Below are positions 53,601 to 63,800 of a stretch of DNA of 64,000 nt, piece by piece; position 1 is the first letter of the stretch, and every line of letters starts with the position of its first letter. Where the stretch lies: contig NC_079425.1 in NCBI RefSeq assembly GCF_026213295.1, positions 28,557,188 to 28,621,187 of the forward strand, given 5' to 3'. The translations under genes were made by a program, and so were the position numbers. This stretch comes from Gadus chalcogrammus (lineage: Eukaryota > Chordata > Actinopteri > Gadiformes > Gadidae). The notes below the pieces were generated by a model, which made no database searches, was not told the DNA's origin, and was given only the letters and a program-made list of their open reading frames with translations.

Positions 53601-56600
53601 GGAAGTAGCATGTTTTGATCTTCTTACCGGTTATATCCTTGATAGTTCCTATAATCTAAGAGTCTCCTATAATCAGAGTGTCTGGTTCATCTGCTTTCTG
53701 TGAGATGGGCCCTTGTTGGCTTGAGGTGGCGGTGGTAGACGCATGCGCAGCTCGCCTCCGTGACGACTGGTTCTTGTTCCATCTCTGTCCGCACCGTCGC
53801 TTTTGCTGCGGTCTGATCCGGGAGTCATAAAAAGCCAAAATGTATTGTTGAATCGAGCAATGGAGGACGACGGAATCAAACTATATATTGTTAAGTATTA
53901 TGATCATGAAATAGAATAAAATAAAGTAGATCTGAACGATGAATTAAGTAGTTTTTTCCAATGCCTAGCGGAGCTTAGGCTCGCCTCCGTGGCGACTGGT
54001 TCTTGTTCCATCTCTGTCCGCACCGTCCGTCCGGACACATTTCGGGGCTCAGGGGTGCATGGGTGGCAGGCGCGTTCGTGGACTTTTGAAGTGGCAGGAA
54101 CCGGTTCTTCAGCCGCAGGGTTAACTTCAGTGACGGGCTAATCCGGCTGATACATGCAACTTTAGTTTTGGGTAGCTTAGCATTTGGCGTTGAGTGAACT
54201 TGTTGATTCACTTTGGTATGTTGTTTTGGCTTAGCGCCGACTCTGTGCCAGTGAGATGCAGCTGGAACTGACTCTCTCTTGTCCAGCTTCGGGAAGGATA
54301 CAGTGTAGCTTTGATCATCTTGTTGTGTATTTGTCTGAGTTAGCTCAGCAAACTCACCCATCGGCACTGTATCCTGGAGAAGTCCTTTGCATTTTTCTAA
54401 TGCTGCTAGTCTCGTTTCAAATAAAGCCACTGTCTGTCGCAGTTTGGTGCAGTCTGTGCAATTCCCAGTCTCCGTGCCTGAGATATCCGAGTACAGAGGC
54501 ATGTTGGCGATAGGAAAGTCCAAGGCTTTTGCTGCGGTCTGATCCGGGAGTCATAAAAAGCCAAAATGTATTGTTGAATCGAGCAATGGAGGACGACGGA
54601 ATCAAACTATATATTGTTAAGTATTATGATCATGAAATAGAATAAAATAAAGTAGATCTGAACGATGAATTAAGTAGTTTTTTCCAATGCCTAGCGGAGC
54701 TTCGGGAAACATGACCTCTCTCTCTGCTCTATAAGCCGGCAGAGATTCGCAGAGCCAAGGAGTTTCGGGGAGAGGATCGCGCTGGTCTGGACTGGAAGGG
54801 ACAGAGGGAGTCCAAGGAGGAGGAGAGGGAGGCTATCAGAATGTCAGAGGTTTCCTCAGTGGACGTGGACGAGAGAATTGTTCCGAGAAATGTTCCTGAA
54901 AACAGGACAGTTGAGGAAAAGGTAGAGGGAGAGAGATTTCAGGTTAGGGCGGGTAGTGCCAGTGTTAGGAGTACGGAAGAGGGAGAGGGAGGACTTCAAG
55001 GGGAGAGAAAGAGCAACAAAGTTATGGTCAGACCAAGGGAGCGGGGTAACGGAGCGAGCCATGGTACCGCAGAACCTCGTGAATATAAAGTCAAGTTGGT
55101 TCCCGGCCCTGTAGGTGGGAGGAGAAGGGGGGAGTGTTACTTCAGGTGAGTGCGACTTCTCTAGCAGGATGTTGAAGTTGCCCAGGACAACGTGTGCCAT
55201 TTCCTGTAAAGCAGCTGAGAAGGGCATCCATGTCATCGTCTAAGTCGAAGGGACCTGGTGGACTGTAGGTCACCACCAGGGGCGGCCTTCCCTACAGGCG
55301 GGTCAGGCGGCCGCCTAGAGCGCCATCTAGAGGGGGAGCGCAAAATATAAAATGCGCCCGAAAAAAAAAATTACTTATTGGCCACGTCTCCCCGTCAACA
55401 ATCCCCCCCGTCAACAATCGCTTCATACCCCCCCCCCCCCTCGCCTAGAGCGCTAAATGTGCTGGGGCCGCCCCTGGTCACCACAATGTAGAGCTTGATA
55501 GGAAGGGTGACAGTGACGGCGTGGAATTCAAGTGCAGATCTGGTCTAGTGTTCCAGTGGAAGGACTTGGTAGGACCAATTTGGCGGAGCTGGAGTGGCAG
55601 AGTTCTCTGGAGTGATCCAAGTCTCTGTAAGGGCCAGGAAGTGGAGTCATGAGGGATGAGGGGGCTGAGATGGAGTCGGCCTTCTTGACTGGGTCTGGAA
55701 GGTGTGGTGGGTGGCGCAGATTTGAAGGGTAACAGCGTCGAGCATAGCATCCTAGGTGTCGTCTTCTCCAGGTAGATATCCTGACGATGATTTTATATGT
55801 AATTGATTGAGACAACTCAATGTACGTTTTTCCATGAGCAGCCTCTAGTGGTTTTGAGTTGTAGCTACCGTTAGAGCTTTTATAATTTTCCCAGAGTGTG
55901 GGGGATAGAGGTTGGACCAGAATAAAAAAAGAGGGTTAGGGTAATAGATATGGCTGAGGTTTGTGATTCCAGTGCAGGGCCAGAACTGACCAGCATGTGT
56001 TATAGATGTGTTGCAGTGCTGGGTGATCTGCTTCCAGTGCGAGGCCAGCATTACTGGGAGGTAGCGGTGGACGATTACACAGAGTTCCGGGTTGGCGTAG
56101 CGTACGAGGACACAAACCGCAACGCTTACCTGGGGGCGACCAACACTTCATGGTGTATGAGACACATCCTCACCCCTACCAGGTAATGCACAGGGGCATT
56201 TTCTTGTATCCCTTTTTAACTCTGTTACATTGTTTACTATCATGCATCACTTTACATTTACCCCCTGAAAAAATTGTTACCCAATAGTATTTTTAATAGT
56301 GCTTTCATCCCCCTATTTGTATACTGGATGATGTAACAAATCAAAAACTAATTTTTGAATAATGTACAGATTGAGCTTCCAAATGTGACATAACAATCAA
56401 CCGAGTCAGGGTAGACTGAGACCAGATCATTGTATTTTATTTTTTGGGGTTAGGGTTAGGTCAGTGGCGCTGACAATCCAGCACCGGCGGTGCGCCGCTG
56501 CTGGATGCATATAGGGGAAACACTTGAGATGTTACAACGCCTCAGTGATTTAATGGTTGAGATTTCTTTCAAACTACCCAGTATCGTCGGTTTATTTTAT

Positions 56601-57377
56601 CCTCAGGGGGCTAACACTTAATCTAGAAATTTGTCCATGGAAGTATTTTCAGCCATATTGTCGCCTCCAAACGTACAGTGCGCCAATTCATGTTCAGGTA
56701 CTAAAGTAGACATAACTATATGGCTGGTCCCATAACCATGGTATTCCTGGAAGTACTCCAGGATGTGAGGATTTCAAATCCTTCTATGGCGAAGGCATGA
56801 CCTGCCCTATTCGTCCGGCCATTGGCTTTATACCTGTTTGGCCCTAAACACACAGCCAATCAGAAGCAGAGCATTGGGGTCATGCCATAGTACGGATCAT
56901 CAGCTCCCCTCAAGGAGGGACTTTTGGACTCCGCACAGCGATCCTCTAGTGATGTCATCACAAGCTGCAGTACCTTGTGTGTTGTGAACTTGCAATAGCT
57001 GTGATGTCACTGCATGCATGCAATGTCACAATGCTGACATTTCAACGCACTGCCGGTGCTAGTTACCGGTACTTCAGCAGTTATCTACATTTTGTGCAGT
57101 AATCCTTACTGCCTCCTTCCACTGCAGGCATAAGTACGAGTTCCTTCATGACGGCTGGAGTCCTGACCTGAGGATTACCGTGAACCCGATGCGTATCGGA
57201 GTGGCTCTCGACTACGATGGCGGGACGCTGTCCTTCTACAACGTGGAGCTTGAACAACACCTCTACACCTTCCACTGCTGCTTCCAGAGCTATGTGCACC
57301 CTTGCTTTGCCCTGGACAACCCAGGAGGTCTGACGGTTCACAACGGCGTTGAGGCGCCGGGATACACCAGGAACTGA
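44507..57377 (+). CDS. fsd2: fsd2, fibronectin type III and SPRY domain protein, 11 coding exons
   Basis: The exons are 44507-44680, 44858-45091, 45355-45377, 45617-45738, 46113-46277, 46723-46857, 47429-47582, 48294-48427, 48782-48914, 56006-56182 and 57128-57377. They sum to 1701 nt (566 residues plus stop) with every phase matching. Order: coiled coil ([30 protein letters not shown]), COS-box-like linker, two FN3 domains (from [10 protein letters not shown] and VPSPPAIKE), then SPRY ([49 protein letters not shown]). Two FN3 domains separate FSD2 from FSD1/FSD1L. Human FSD2 has a longer acidic N-terminus, so upstream exons may be missing from this model. In mammals FSD2 is mainly muscle-expressed and linked to the sarcoplasmic reticulum. 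The large intron 9 is filled by LINEs. Confidence 0.9.
44858..45091 (+). CDS. fsd2: fsd2 exon 2
   Basis: 78 codons, ENFGRQEQ to DRRLFLK, coiled coil; acceptor TTCCCAG, donor AAG|GTCCGC (weak), phase 0. Confidence 0.85.
45355..45377 (+). CDS. fsd2: fsd2 exon 3, 23-bp microexon
   Basis: Acceptor TTGACAG, donor GTAATT. It encodes AVMPTIQ and two bases of the next codon, which the following exon completes to R. It is required to keep exon 2 (phase 0) and exon 4 in frame. Confidence 0.75.
45617..45738 (+). CDS. fsd2: fsd2 exon 4
   Basis: 122 bp, [11 protein letters not shown] to ISVVP, acceptor CACTAG, donor GTGCGC, phase 2 to 1. Corresponds to the COS-box-like linker before FN3. Confidence 0.85.
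45760..45925. repeat. Telomere-like CCCTAA-rich degenerate repeat in fsd2 intron 4
   Basis: CTAACCCTAACCCCTGC-type units, imperfect and about 150 bp. It is an internal simple repeat, not a telomere. Confidence 0.8.
46113..46277 (+). CDS. fsd2: fsd2 exon 5, FN3-1 first half
   Basis: 165 bp, [10 protein letters not shown] to THGTD, acceptor CCTTCCAG, phase 1. It contains [20 protein letters not shown]. The donor G|GTGTGG is chosen because it is the one that keeps phase 1 into exon 6; an alternative GTAGTG downstream gives a stop. Confidence 0.8.
46723..46857 (+). CDS. fsd2: fsd2 exon 6, FN3-1 second half
   Basis: 135 bp, [16 protein letters not shown] to SEKALYMT, with the FN3 signature [12 protein letters not shown]. 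Acceptor GTTCAG, donor GTACGA. Confidence 0.87.
46910..47120 (+). mobile_element. tRNA-derived SINE in fsd2 intron 6
   Basis: The head has A-box-like TAGCTCAGGACGTAGAG (about 46923) and B-box-like GTTCGATCCCC (about 46958) polymerase III promoter blocks. The tail GTCGTTTTGGATAAAAGTGT then CTGCTAAATG (about 47086-47115) is the LINE-derived 3' tail shared by many fish SINEs. No target duplication was resolved. Confidence 0.8.
47429..47582 (+). CDS. fsd2: fsd2 exon 7, FN3-2 first half
   Basis: 154 bp, VPSPPAIKE to GAQCGAA, containing [20 protein letters not shown]; acceptor CTCCCAG, donor GTGAGA, phase 1 to 2. Confidence 0.87.
47583..48293 (+). other. fsd2 intron 7
   Basis: 711 bp of AT-rich intron with a short CACACA run near 47615. 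I recognise no repeat or gene in it. Confidence 0.7.
48294..48427 (+). CDS. fsd2: fsd2 exon 8, FN3-2 second half
   Basis: 134 bp, [16 protein letters not shown] to PLGVSTT, with [14 protein letters not shown] typical of FN3; acceptor TGCCCAG, donor GTTATG, phase 2 to 1. Confidence 0.87.
48782..48914 (+). CDS. fsd2: fsd2 exon 9, start of SPRY region
   Basis: 133 bp, [20 protein letters not shown] to DDNNFA, a PRY-like segment; acceptor CATACAG, donor GTGGAC, phase 1 to 2. Confidence 0.87.
49460..49615. repeat. Minisatellite in the L2 3' UTR, ~42-bp and shorter units
   Basis: About four to five copies of AGGACTCTAACCCTTATACA followed by AATACAAACTC (31-bp core). It lies between the RT C-terminus and the 3' tail of the LINE. 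Confidence 0.85.
49700..50173 (-). pseudogene. L2 LINE C-terminal region
   Basis: The frame carries [20 protein letters not shown] and [12 protein letters not shown], the conserved C-terminal block of L2-clade LINEs. It overlaps the RT frame by a frameshift near 50064-50173. Confidence 0.8.
50064..51269 (-). pseudogene. L2 LINE reverse transcriptase
   Basis: A 401-codon frame with the RT core largely intact: [15 protein letters not shown] (120-134), motif [14 protein letters not shown] (155-167), motif [14 protein letters not shown] (214-226) and motif [10 protein letters not shown] (246-254). It is cut off from the endonuclease by stops or a shift near 51270-51390. Confidence 0.88.
51387..52646 (-). 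pseudogene. L2 LINE endonuclease, in three overlapping frames
   Basis: [10 protein letters not shown] (52452-52500), [11 protein letters not shown] and [11 protein letters not shown] (51970-52392), and [13 protein letters not shown] (51387-52046) are the ordered blocks of an apurinic-type endonuclease. Two frameshifts separate them. Confidence 0.82.
52868..53838 (-). pseudogene. L2 LINE ORF1 esterase-like region
   Basis: LIIGDS (about 53656-53675) resembles block I and [16 protein letters not shown] (about 53235-53285) resembles the D-x-x-H block V of SGNH-type esterases found in ORF1 of some L2/CR1 LINEs. Frames are broken between them. Confidence 0.6.
53799..53976. repeat. Inner copy of duplicated L2 5' segment
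   Basis: 178 bp from GCTTTTGCTGCGG to GCCTAGCGGAGCTT, nearly identical to 54525-54702. It is followed on the right by a repeat of CTCGCCTCCGTGRCGACTGG. Confidence 0.9.
53975..54523 (-). pseudogene. L2 LINE ORF1 N-terminal part with short coiled coil
   Basis: A 182-codon frame; [20 protein letters not shown] has heptad-like spacing. It lies between the two copies of the duplicated 5' segment. Confidence 0.5.
54525..54702. repeat. Outer copy of duplicated L2 5' segment
   Basis: Same 178-bp segment as 53799-53976, 726 bp away in direct orientation. It is the outermost recognisable part of the LINE 5' end. Confidence 0.9.
54856..55740 (-). mobile_element. Second LINE fragment (endonuclease region), clade uncertain
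   Basis: Minus-strand readings give [25 protein letters not shown] (GDFN-like), LDFIFTRFC and [13 protein letters not shown], the block order of a LINE endonuclease. A further piece with [20 protein letters not shown] lies at 55490-55740. It is interrupted by the hAT MITE at 55277-55476. Confidence 0.65.
55277..55476. mobile_element. 200-bp hAT-type MITE with perfect 8-bp target duplication
   Basis: Termini are CAGGGGCGGCC and GGCCGCCCCTG, an 11-bp perfect terminal inverted repeat. GTCACCAC flanks both sides (55269-55276 and 55477-55484). An 8-bp duplication is characteristic of hAT transposons. It has no coding capacity; it holds poly-A, poly-C and CCGCCTAGAGCGC subrepeats. Confidence 0.92.
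56006..56182 (+). CDS. fsd2: fsd2 exon 10, SPRY
   Basis: 177 bp, [19 protein letters not shown] to MRHILTPT, acceptor GTTATAG, donor GTAATG, phase 2 to 2. The HYWEV and RVGVAYED motifs are SPRY core. Confidence 0.88.
56183..57127 (+). other. fsd2 intron 10, possible hAT-like end
   Basis: No gene seen. The segment near 56460-56525 (GCGGTGCGCCGCTGCTGGAT then TATAGGGGAAACACTT) resembles one end of a hAT-type element, but I could not find its partner terminus or a target duplication. Confidence 0.35.
57128..57377 (+). CDS. fsd2: fsd2 exon 11, SPRY end and stop
   Basis: 250 bp, [10 protein letters not shown] to APGYTRN and TGA (57375-57377); acceptor [23 protein letters not shown] and [10 protein letters not shown] are SPRY C-terminal motifs. 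Confidence 0.9.
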
Positions 57378-57746
57378 TCAGCAGGCTCAGTCATAAGAAA
57401 GTTCATTCAATGTTAAGCATAGCTAATTTGATTATTACAGACCTTTTTTCTTCCTTTATTATTACAGTATTCCATGGGAACAGGCATTTCATTTTCCAAG
57501 ATATGAAAAAAGTTCTACTGAATCGTACAATATGTATAGCTCATCATCAGCAACTATTGACTTCTTGGACGACAATGTTTGTGAAAATTAAAAAAAAAAT
57601 GGGATCTTCAAAATGTGGAAGTCGTAATGAAGGCGTTTCCCTCAGGGGTCTCTTGATTTCCTGTCACCTCTTAGGAGGGCTGAGCTGCAGTAGATCAGAG
57701 GCTCTGGTCTCAACTCGTAGTCTTCCTGTTCTATGGGGACAGTGGC
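57378..57746. terminator. Convergent 3' ends of fsd2 and khdc4
   Basis: 369 bp lie between the two stop codons. A minus-strand AATAAA (57455-57460) can serve khdc4, and a plus-strand ATTAAA (57587-57592) can serve fsd2. If both are used, the 3' UTRs overlap antisense by roughly 130 bp or more. Confidence 0.5.
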
Positions 57747-57865
57747 TTATGAACTGCTGTGCGTCCTCTCCTCTTCCTCATCGGAGGAGTCTCCTCCGTA
57801 GGGCACTAGCCCGGATGAATCCTCAACCACCCGACACTTCTTCACACACTGCTCAGCAACACCTA
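57747..57865 (-). CDS. khdc4: khdc4 last coding exon
   Basis: [10 protein letters not shown] to [14 protein letters not shown] and THSSS, stop TAA at 57747-57749. The acceptor is a tandem TAGTAG; use of the second AG (start 57862) would drop one residue and keep frame. Confidence 0.85.
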
Positions 57866-60800
57866 CTAAACATGCACACAAACACAATAGGGGACAGATG
57901 CAAGGAGACAGAAGATTGAAAAGGACAAGGGACCAGCTTGACCACACCGGTTTAGTGGTGGTTTACATTTGGTTTGATCCGGGGCGGAGTTAGTGGCGGT
58001 TTGCAGTTGGTTTGATCCGGGACAGGGGGATGTAGAAGGAACAAACAGCAGCAGCAGAAGACGTGTCCAGGAGACATGTGGATACAGAGAGAGCAACAAG
58101 GAAAGACAAAAACACATGTACAGGGAAAGTGGGTTAGCAGGCTGCACAAAATGTATAATCTCCTCTGGACCAGAAGTGTCTCGTTGTAAACGACCGAACG
58201 ATAAAGACGCTCGGCTCCCAGGAAGGAGACTGATGGAGGGCGTACCGGGCGGTGCGCTGGGCGGAGCGGGGCGGACGGGCACCTCCCTCGGCCTCTTGCG
58301 GGTGATGGGCAAGGGAGTGGCAAACAGGGGTGGCGGGGGCGGCATCAGAACCCTGTGGGCCAGAGAGGGGGGGTCAGGGGGCGGTTATGGGAGAGATTGA
58401 CAGAAGTGCAGATGAATGAAACCAACCTCTCCGCTCCCATCTCCTCCCCATCGTTGGAGGCAGGGGGGGGAGGCTCCAAATGGGCAGGGGCATCTGCGGG
58501 GCCGCCGGTAGGCTGATTGGAAAAGATATTTAGGACCATTTGGAAAATAAGCTTGTTAGAGGATGTTCAGGACACTGATCTCTAAACGGGCTCACCTCTC
58601 CAACCTGGCTCTCCTCTTGGAAGTGGCGCTTGGGGCTCCCAGGGGTGGGGGGGCTGCCTGTGAAGCCCTCTGGCTCCCTGATGTCACTGCTCACGCGGTC
58701 CTTCAAAGAATTGGTATTACACACAGGTTATGGCAGTCTTAGCAAAGTGATCGTAACACTGTGGTTATTGAAACAGTAAACATCATCTAGGTGTATATCT
58801 TATTGGCCTTTGGTTGGAGTTGGACCAGACTTTAAACCCACAATATAGAACGTGTCACCACAGGGAGGCGAGATATTGCCACACGCAGCGAGACGCAGAC
58901 ATACAGAAGAGTTTGATGGATCAATTGAAGTGATAATTCTTAGGCAATGAAGGAGACTTGAATAGCAACTAAAGAGAATCAGATGGAATTTGCCGTTTAT
59001 ACTATTAGTCATAAGAGTCCTCATCAAAAGAGGTTGACCTACTTTACGCAAAAGGCGTAAAGTAGGATAAAAACTGTTGGGGGGGGGGGCGCACCATTAA
59101 TAAGCTGCTCAGCCTAACTCCTAAACAGTTGTTGGCAAAGATAAGCTTATGCTATGTTTAGCAGTGTGCTAAAGCATGTAGACCTAGTGCAGATACCATA
59201 CCTGGACCAGATAGGGGTGTGGTTTCCTAGGACACACTGGATACTGAACCATAGCCTGAGAAGATTGAGGGTTTGTCGACAGGTTAGAATGACTTGGACC
59301 ATTTGAATTACTCCAATAACCAGCGGCTCCTGGGTACGCTGTGTAGCCGCCAGCATACCCATTCGCTGGGTAGCTATACCAGGACCCCTGGCTAGAGTAA
59401 TTGCTATTAGGTGGAAATCCTTGTGCTGCGTATGCTGAAATGAAAGTATGAAACATTGTTGTTAATTTGCACAATTCACCACAAATCAATGATGCACGGT
59501 TTTGCGTTTCTCTTTTTGAAATAGTTAAGTCTTTTGGGTGTCTCTATGTCTGACCTCCTATTCAAACTATAAGGAGAGGATTGATTACAAGACAAATGGA
59601 TTAAAGCTAGCATGGGGAGTGTGTGTAGAAGGCCCGTCTAGGGAGGGAGTGCCATGGTGTACTTACGTTGGGTGGAGCCAGTGGCTGTGTAGTTGGACAC
59701 CATGCAGGAGTGCTCCGCTCTCACCTGAGAGAGGGGTTAAAACCATGAGGAACAGGGTTGAACTAACCCATAGGAAATAGGGATGGGAATTTGAAGGCAT
59801 ATCAATATTCTATAAAAAAAATTGAATAACCGGTTAAACAAACTACGAAAAAATACAAAACAAATGTATTTGTTCTCCATCTATTCATCAAATAAATAAG
59901 GTAATCAAATTTGTTCAATATATTGAGCATTTTAGAAGGAAAAAGAGTTTAAACTAAACCATCATTTTTGACAAGAATATGAATGAACAGTATTGCATAC
60001 TTAAGGCAACAAACTGAAATTTAAATACATTTAAGGCAAACATAGATTCAAGTATCTGAAGTACAACAGCCAAAAGGGTAGGCACTGGTGGGCATGGATA
60101 TCAACAGAACTCCCACTTGTAGCGCATGGGCCTGCCTCGCATTACGCATGATAAGCATATAACAAAACATCAACAAAAATATTTCATGTGTAAGACGGTA
60201 ATACAGTACACCTACAGTTTCTGAGCTGTTCAAGAACGTCCCATGTCAACCCATGACGATATTACAATTTCAGCTCAGTGTGCACTTACAAAACTACTTT
60301 TGTCTCTACTTGATGCAATCTTTTGTGCTGCACCAACTTTACATCCTGGCCTCTTGCGAGGGATGCACATTGTCCTTCAATCTCAAATCACTTAAACTAT
60401 CCTAATTAAAAGGTCCCATGTAAACCGGCCTTTATCCATCAGCCATTGTGTTTTATTGGCAGTAACAGAATGATCCAGTTTACGGATAACAAGTAGAGAA
60501 GAGGAGTTCCGTCTTCAGTTACATGAAGTGAAAGGGGGATCTGGTGAATGTAGTAGAAGCAGAGCACTCAATACCTCTCCGTAGATCCAGTTCAATCTCA
60601 GAGGTGGGCATCGCTGACAACCACAAAGTGTAAGGTTTCACCTTCTGGTACCTCCTGACAGATCAACATATCGCTTCTCTAGTTAACACAAACTAACTTA
60701 CAGTTTCCAGCAGACTCTCAGTCAGTTTTTTTGCCGCTTCCAATCCAGTCGAATTCGGGTGGCTGTAACAGACAAGTTACATTCAGTTCCTTAACAAAGT

Positions 60801-63800
60801 GCTCCATTAGACTGTCCCAAGCAGCTTCAGATGCAGAGACCTGTGACATTTAATAGTGGTGTTACACTAAAGCTAAAAGACTACTGTAGCATTGCAATGT
60901 TATACAATCTGCAAAAGTTTATAGAAAGAGTATTAAAGTTAATCTAAAAGAGTGGAAGATGACCTGATGTAAACATAAAGTGGTTCGAAGGACTCTCGCT
61001 TGGACGCTTGTTCGATGTAGCCGGAAGTCTTCCCCCGGAGAAAGACCCGAGCTCCGGTCTCCATCTGAATGTGACCCAGGTACGTGCCCCCTGGCCCCTC
61101 CACCTTGTCGTTCACATTGAAAGAAGGTAACGCTTGGTCCAGACCCACAAAGATCTTTGTGTGTACGAAACTCTGCAGCACATATAGGAAAAGGAAGGGA
61201 ATGGTGAATTTAGGGTCACCACCTGATCAGCGTTTGTCAAAACAACAGTGCATGACTGAGATGTCAGCAGATGCAGCAGCCGTCAGCCCTCTTCTGGAAG
61301 TCAGGGCTGTTCCCTCTGCTGGTTGATGTGGGAGGTTGGTATCGGTGATTGCCGCATGGTCTTGACCGGCACCACCTTCTCTACCTCCGGCTATTTAAAG
61401 TATTTACAATTATACGTCCCTCTAGTAAAACATAACCACATTAACATTTACAAGCAACGGCAGAAATGTGTTGCCAATTTCTGGTTGGTCGATACCATGA
61501 ACTGACCATTAGTCTATTCAGTGAGCTGGAGAACACAGTGCAAACTGCAGGTGTAGTAGGTAATCCTGGCGTATACCAACCCCTGAATGCGGCGCTGCGG
61601 GGCGGTGCCCCTGAGCCGAGGCCGGGTTGGAGAGGCGCGGCATGGCTGGGGGGCCGGCAGCCCGGGGGGGCTGGGGGTACAGGGTCAGAGGGGGGAACAC
61701 GGGGACCTGCCTCCCACCGGACAAGGCCGACCGCAGCACGTCTTCAGAGATGATCTCCTTTATTCTCAACACCGCCTCTGAGGGCACAGATCAAGTACAT
61801 GGTTTAGTGAGGCTGAAACACCATCGTAAGACATAAGACATAGCAGGAGCCTCGGACAAACAGCAGTACTCATGGTTTAGTGAGGCTGAAACACCATCGT
61901 AAGACATAATACATAGCAGGAGCTATAAGACATAAGATATAGCAGAAGCCGCAGACAAACAGTAGTACTCACTATTGACCTGCTCCTGGTTCTTCCCCTG
62001 GACGTGCAAATACAAAGGCCTTTCTCTAAATAAAAGAAAATACATTAGAACAGGAAGTGCTGTCCTTCCACAATTTGGTTGTTTCCTGTTTCCATTATCA
62101 AATTGAGTAGGAATTGTATCATTCATGTTCAATTGAGCTACATGAATCAAAATCAATGATACCAAATAATATACAATTCATGAAATGTTCTGTTGAGAGT
62201 TGAATTGCATTTAACAAATGGGAGGTATGATTTTTAGAAAGTAGCCAGGGTTTGTTCCTAAGACCAACTACTGTAAAGTTAATGAGCCAGTACGTACGCT
62301 CCTTTCCCTCTGAAGGCATCGCTCATGTAGCGGCCTTTTGTGGACACTACCGCTCCACTGATGAGGCGGATCTGGGGAGGAGAACCAGACGAGGAGAAAA
62401 AGGTTTCCTGATGAGTCTTCCAAGCGGAGCATTGTGACTAGAGATAGACCGAGATGTTTTTTTCAGGGCAGATACCGATTATTAGTAGTCAAGGAGGCCG
62501 ATAACCGATATGTGGAGCCGATATTAATTTACAGAAAAAGGGAAACTATTGGCGTCAAAATCTTGAATAATACAAACTCCAACACTTAATTTCATTTAAA
62601 TGCCTTTAGCCACTTAATCGTCAAATCCCAAAGTTTAAGTTACACCATCCCTTCCCCCGCAACATGCTGGGTCAATTTTCGGCATCATTCAGTTGAGTGA
62701 TATAGTCATGTCATACACCGTTTGAAAGCTTAGAATCACAGGAATTTCATCCAATGTCAACCATTCGGTGGAATAAATATGTTTAGTGAATATAGATCAA
62801 AAATATCCTAGTTTCTTAGGTCAAAATAGCCCGCCTTCACCCTCCTCCCATGGTCCATTCTAACGTTATCGTCGTTGTGGATATCCTTAGCAATGAGTTG
62901 ATTGATACTTCATGTTGGGTCATGAAATGTTCATAAGAGTCCACAGAAATCGAATATCAATATTATTTTAGTCTAATTACATCTTGCCATCTTATATAAA
63001 GCAGCCGAAAAATAGAAAACCGAAACGCTGCAATGTTTTTTTGTAGAAAACTGCGATTTGGGGTTTGAATTCCCGCTATTGTTGTCTGATTCATGGAATC
63101 CACTGTGTTTGAAAGGGTCTCACGGTGACATTGAGCCCTCACACAATACTTCCTTGTTTACAAGCCATACAAGCCAATGAGGCGATCACTATGAAAATGG
63201 GGCATGTATACTTTGATTGACAGCTACAGACAGCAAGGTTCGGGGACCGGCCTTAGATATCCTAATAGCCAATGAAAATACCTTTCTGACGATATCCAGC
63301 ATGTCAAACATCGTCTCACGTGTGGTTGAGAAAAAAAATGCGCAACGGGTGTGCGTAAACTAGCAGGCTCTTCGCCAGAGTGCGAGTGTGAAGCAAGTGG
63401 TTGATTTGCCCGCTCGTGTGTGGTTTTATTTTTATTTACTTTTGTGAGTTTGGTTTTATGAACATTTTGAAAGATGCCTAAGTGCCCGGAGAAGAAAGGA
63501 GGGGGAGCGAGGGAATCATGTAAATAGTTATTTTTGTTTATTTTCACATTGTTATTTTAATTTTACTTTGTTGGACAATGGTGGAGACAGCGTAGTGACA
63601 GCAGACAGAGAGGCTGCATCAGAGCCAAAATAACTGATAAAAAAAAAAGGCTGATGCCGATATATCAAAATGTTGAATATCGGTCAACATTTTGATAATC
63701 GGTCGATCCCTAAATGTGACCTGGTCATGGTGCAGGTGTCCACTTAAGTAGTAAAATGTTAATGTTCATTATTTACAGCTTAATGGGTCAGAGAACAGAT

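Larger units (their letters stand above)
48983..54702 (-). mobile_element. L2-clade LINE in fsd2 intron 9, decayed
   Basis: It runs antisense to fsd2. From 5' (right) to 3' (left): duplicated 5' segment, ORF1 with coiled coil and SGNH-esterase-like pieces, endonuclease, reverse transcriptase, 3' UTR with a minisatellite, and the tail near GGCAAGGCAACTTTATTGAT (48984), a common L2-type 3' end in fish. Several frameshifts and stops make it inactive. The 5' boundary is set at the end of the duplicated segment. Confidence 0.85.

Noticed and set aside
54841..55149. 102-codon plus-strand frame, Glu/Arg-rich
   Set aside because: It lies antisense to LINE endonuclease blocks and lacks recognisable features.
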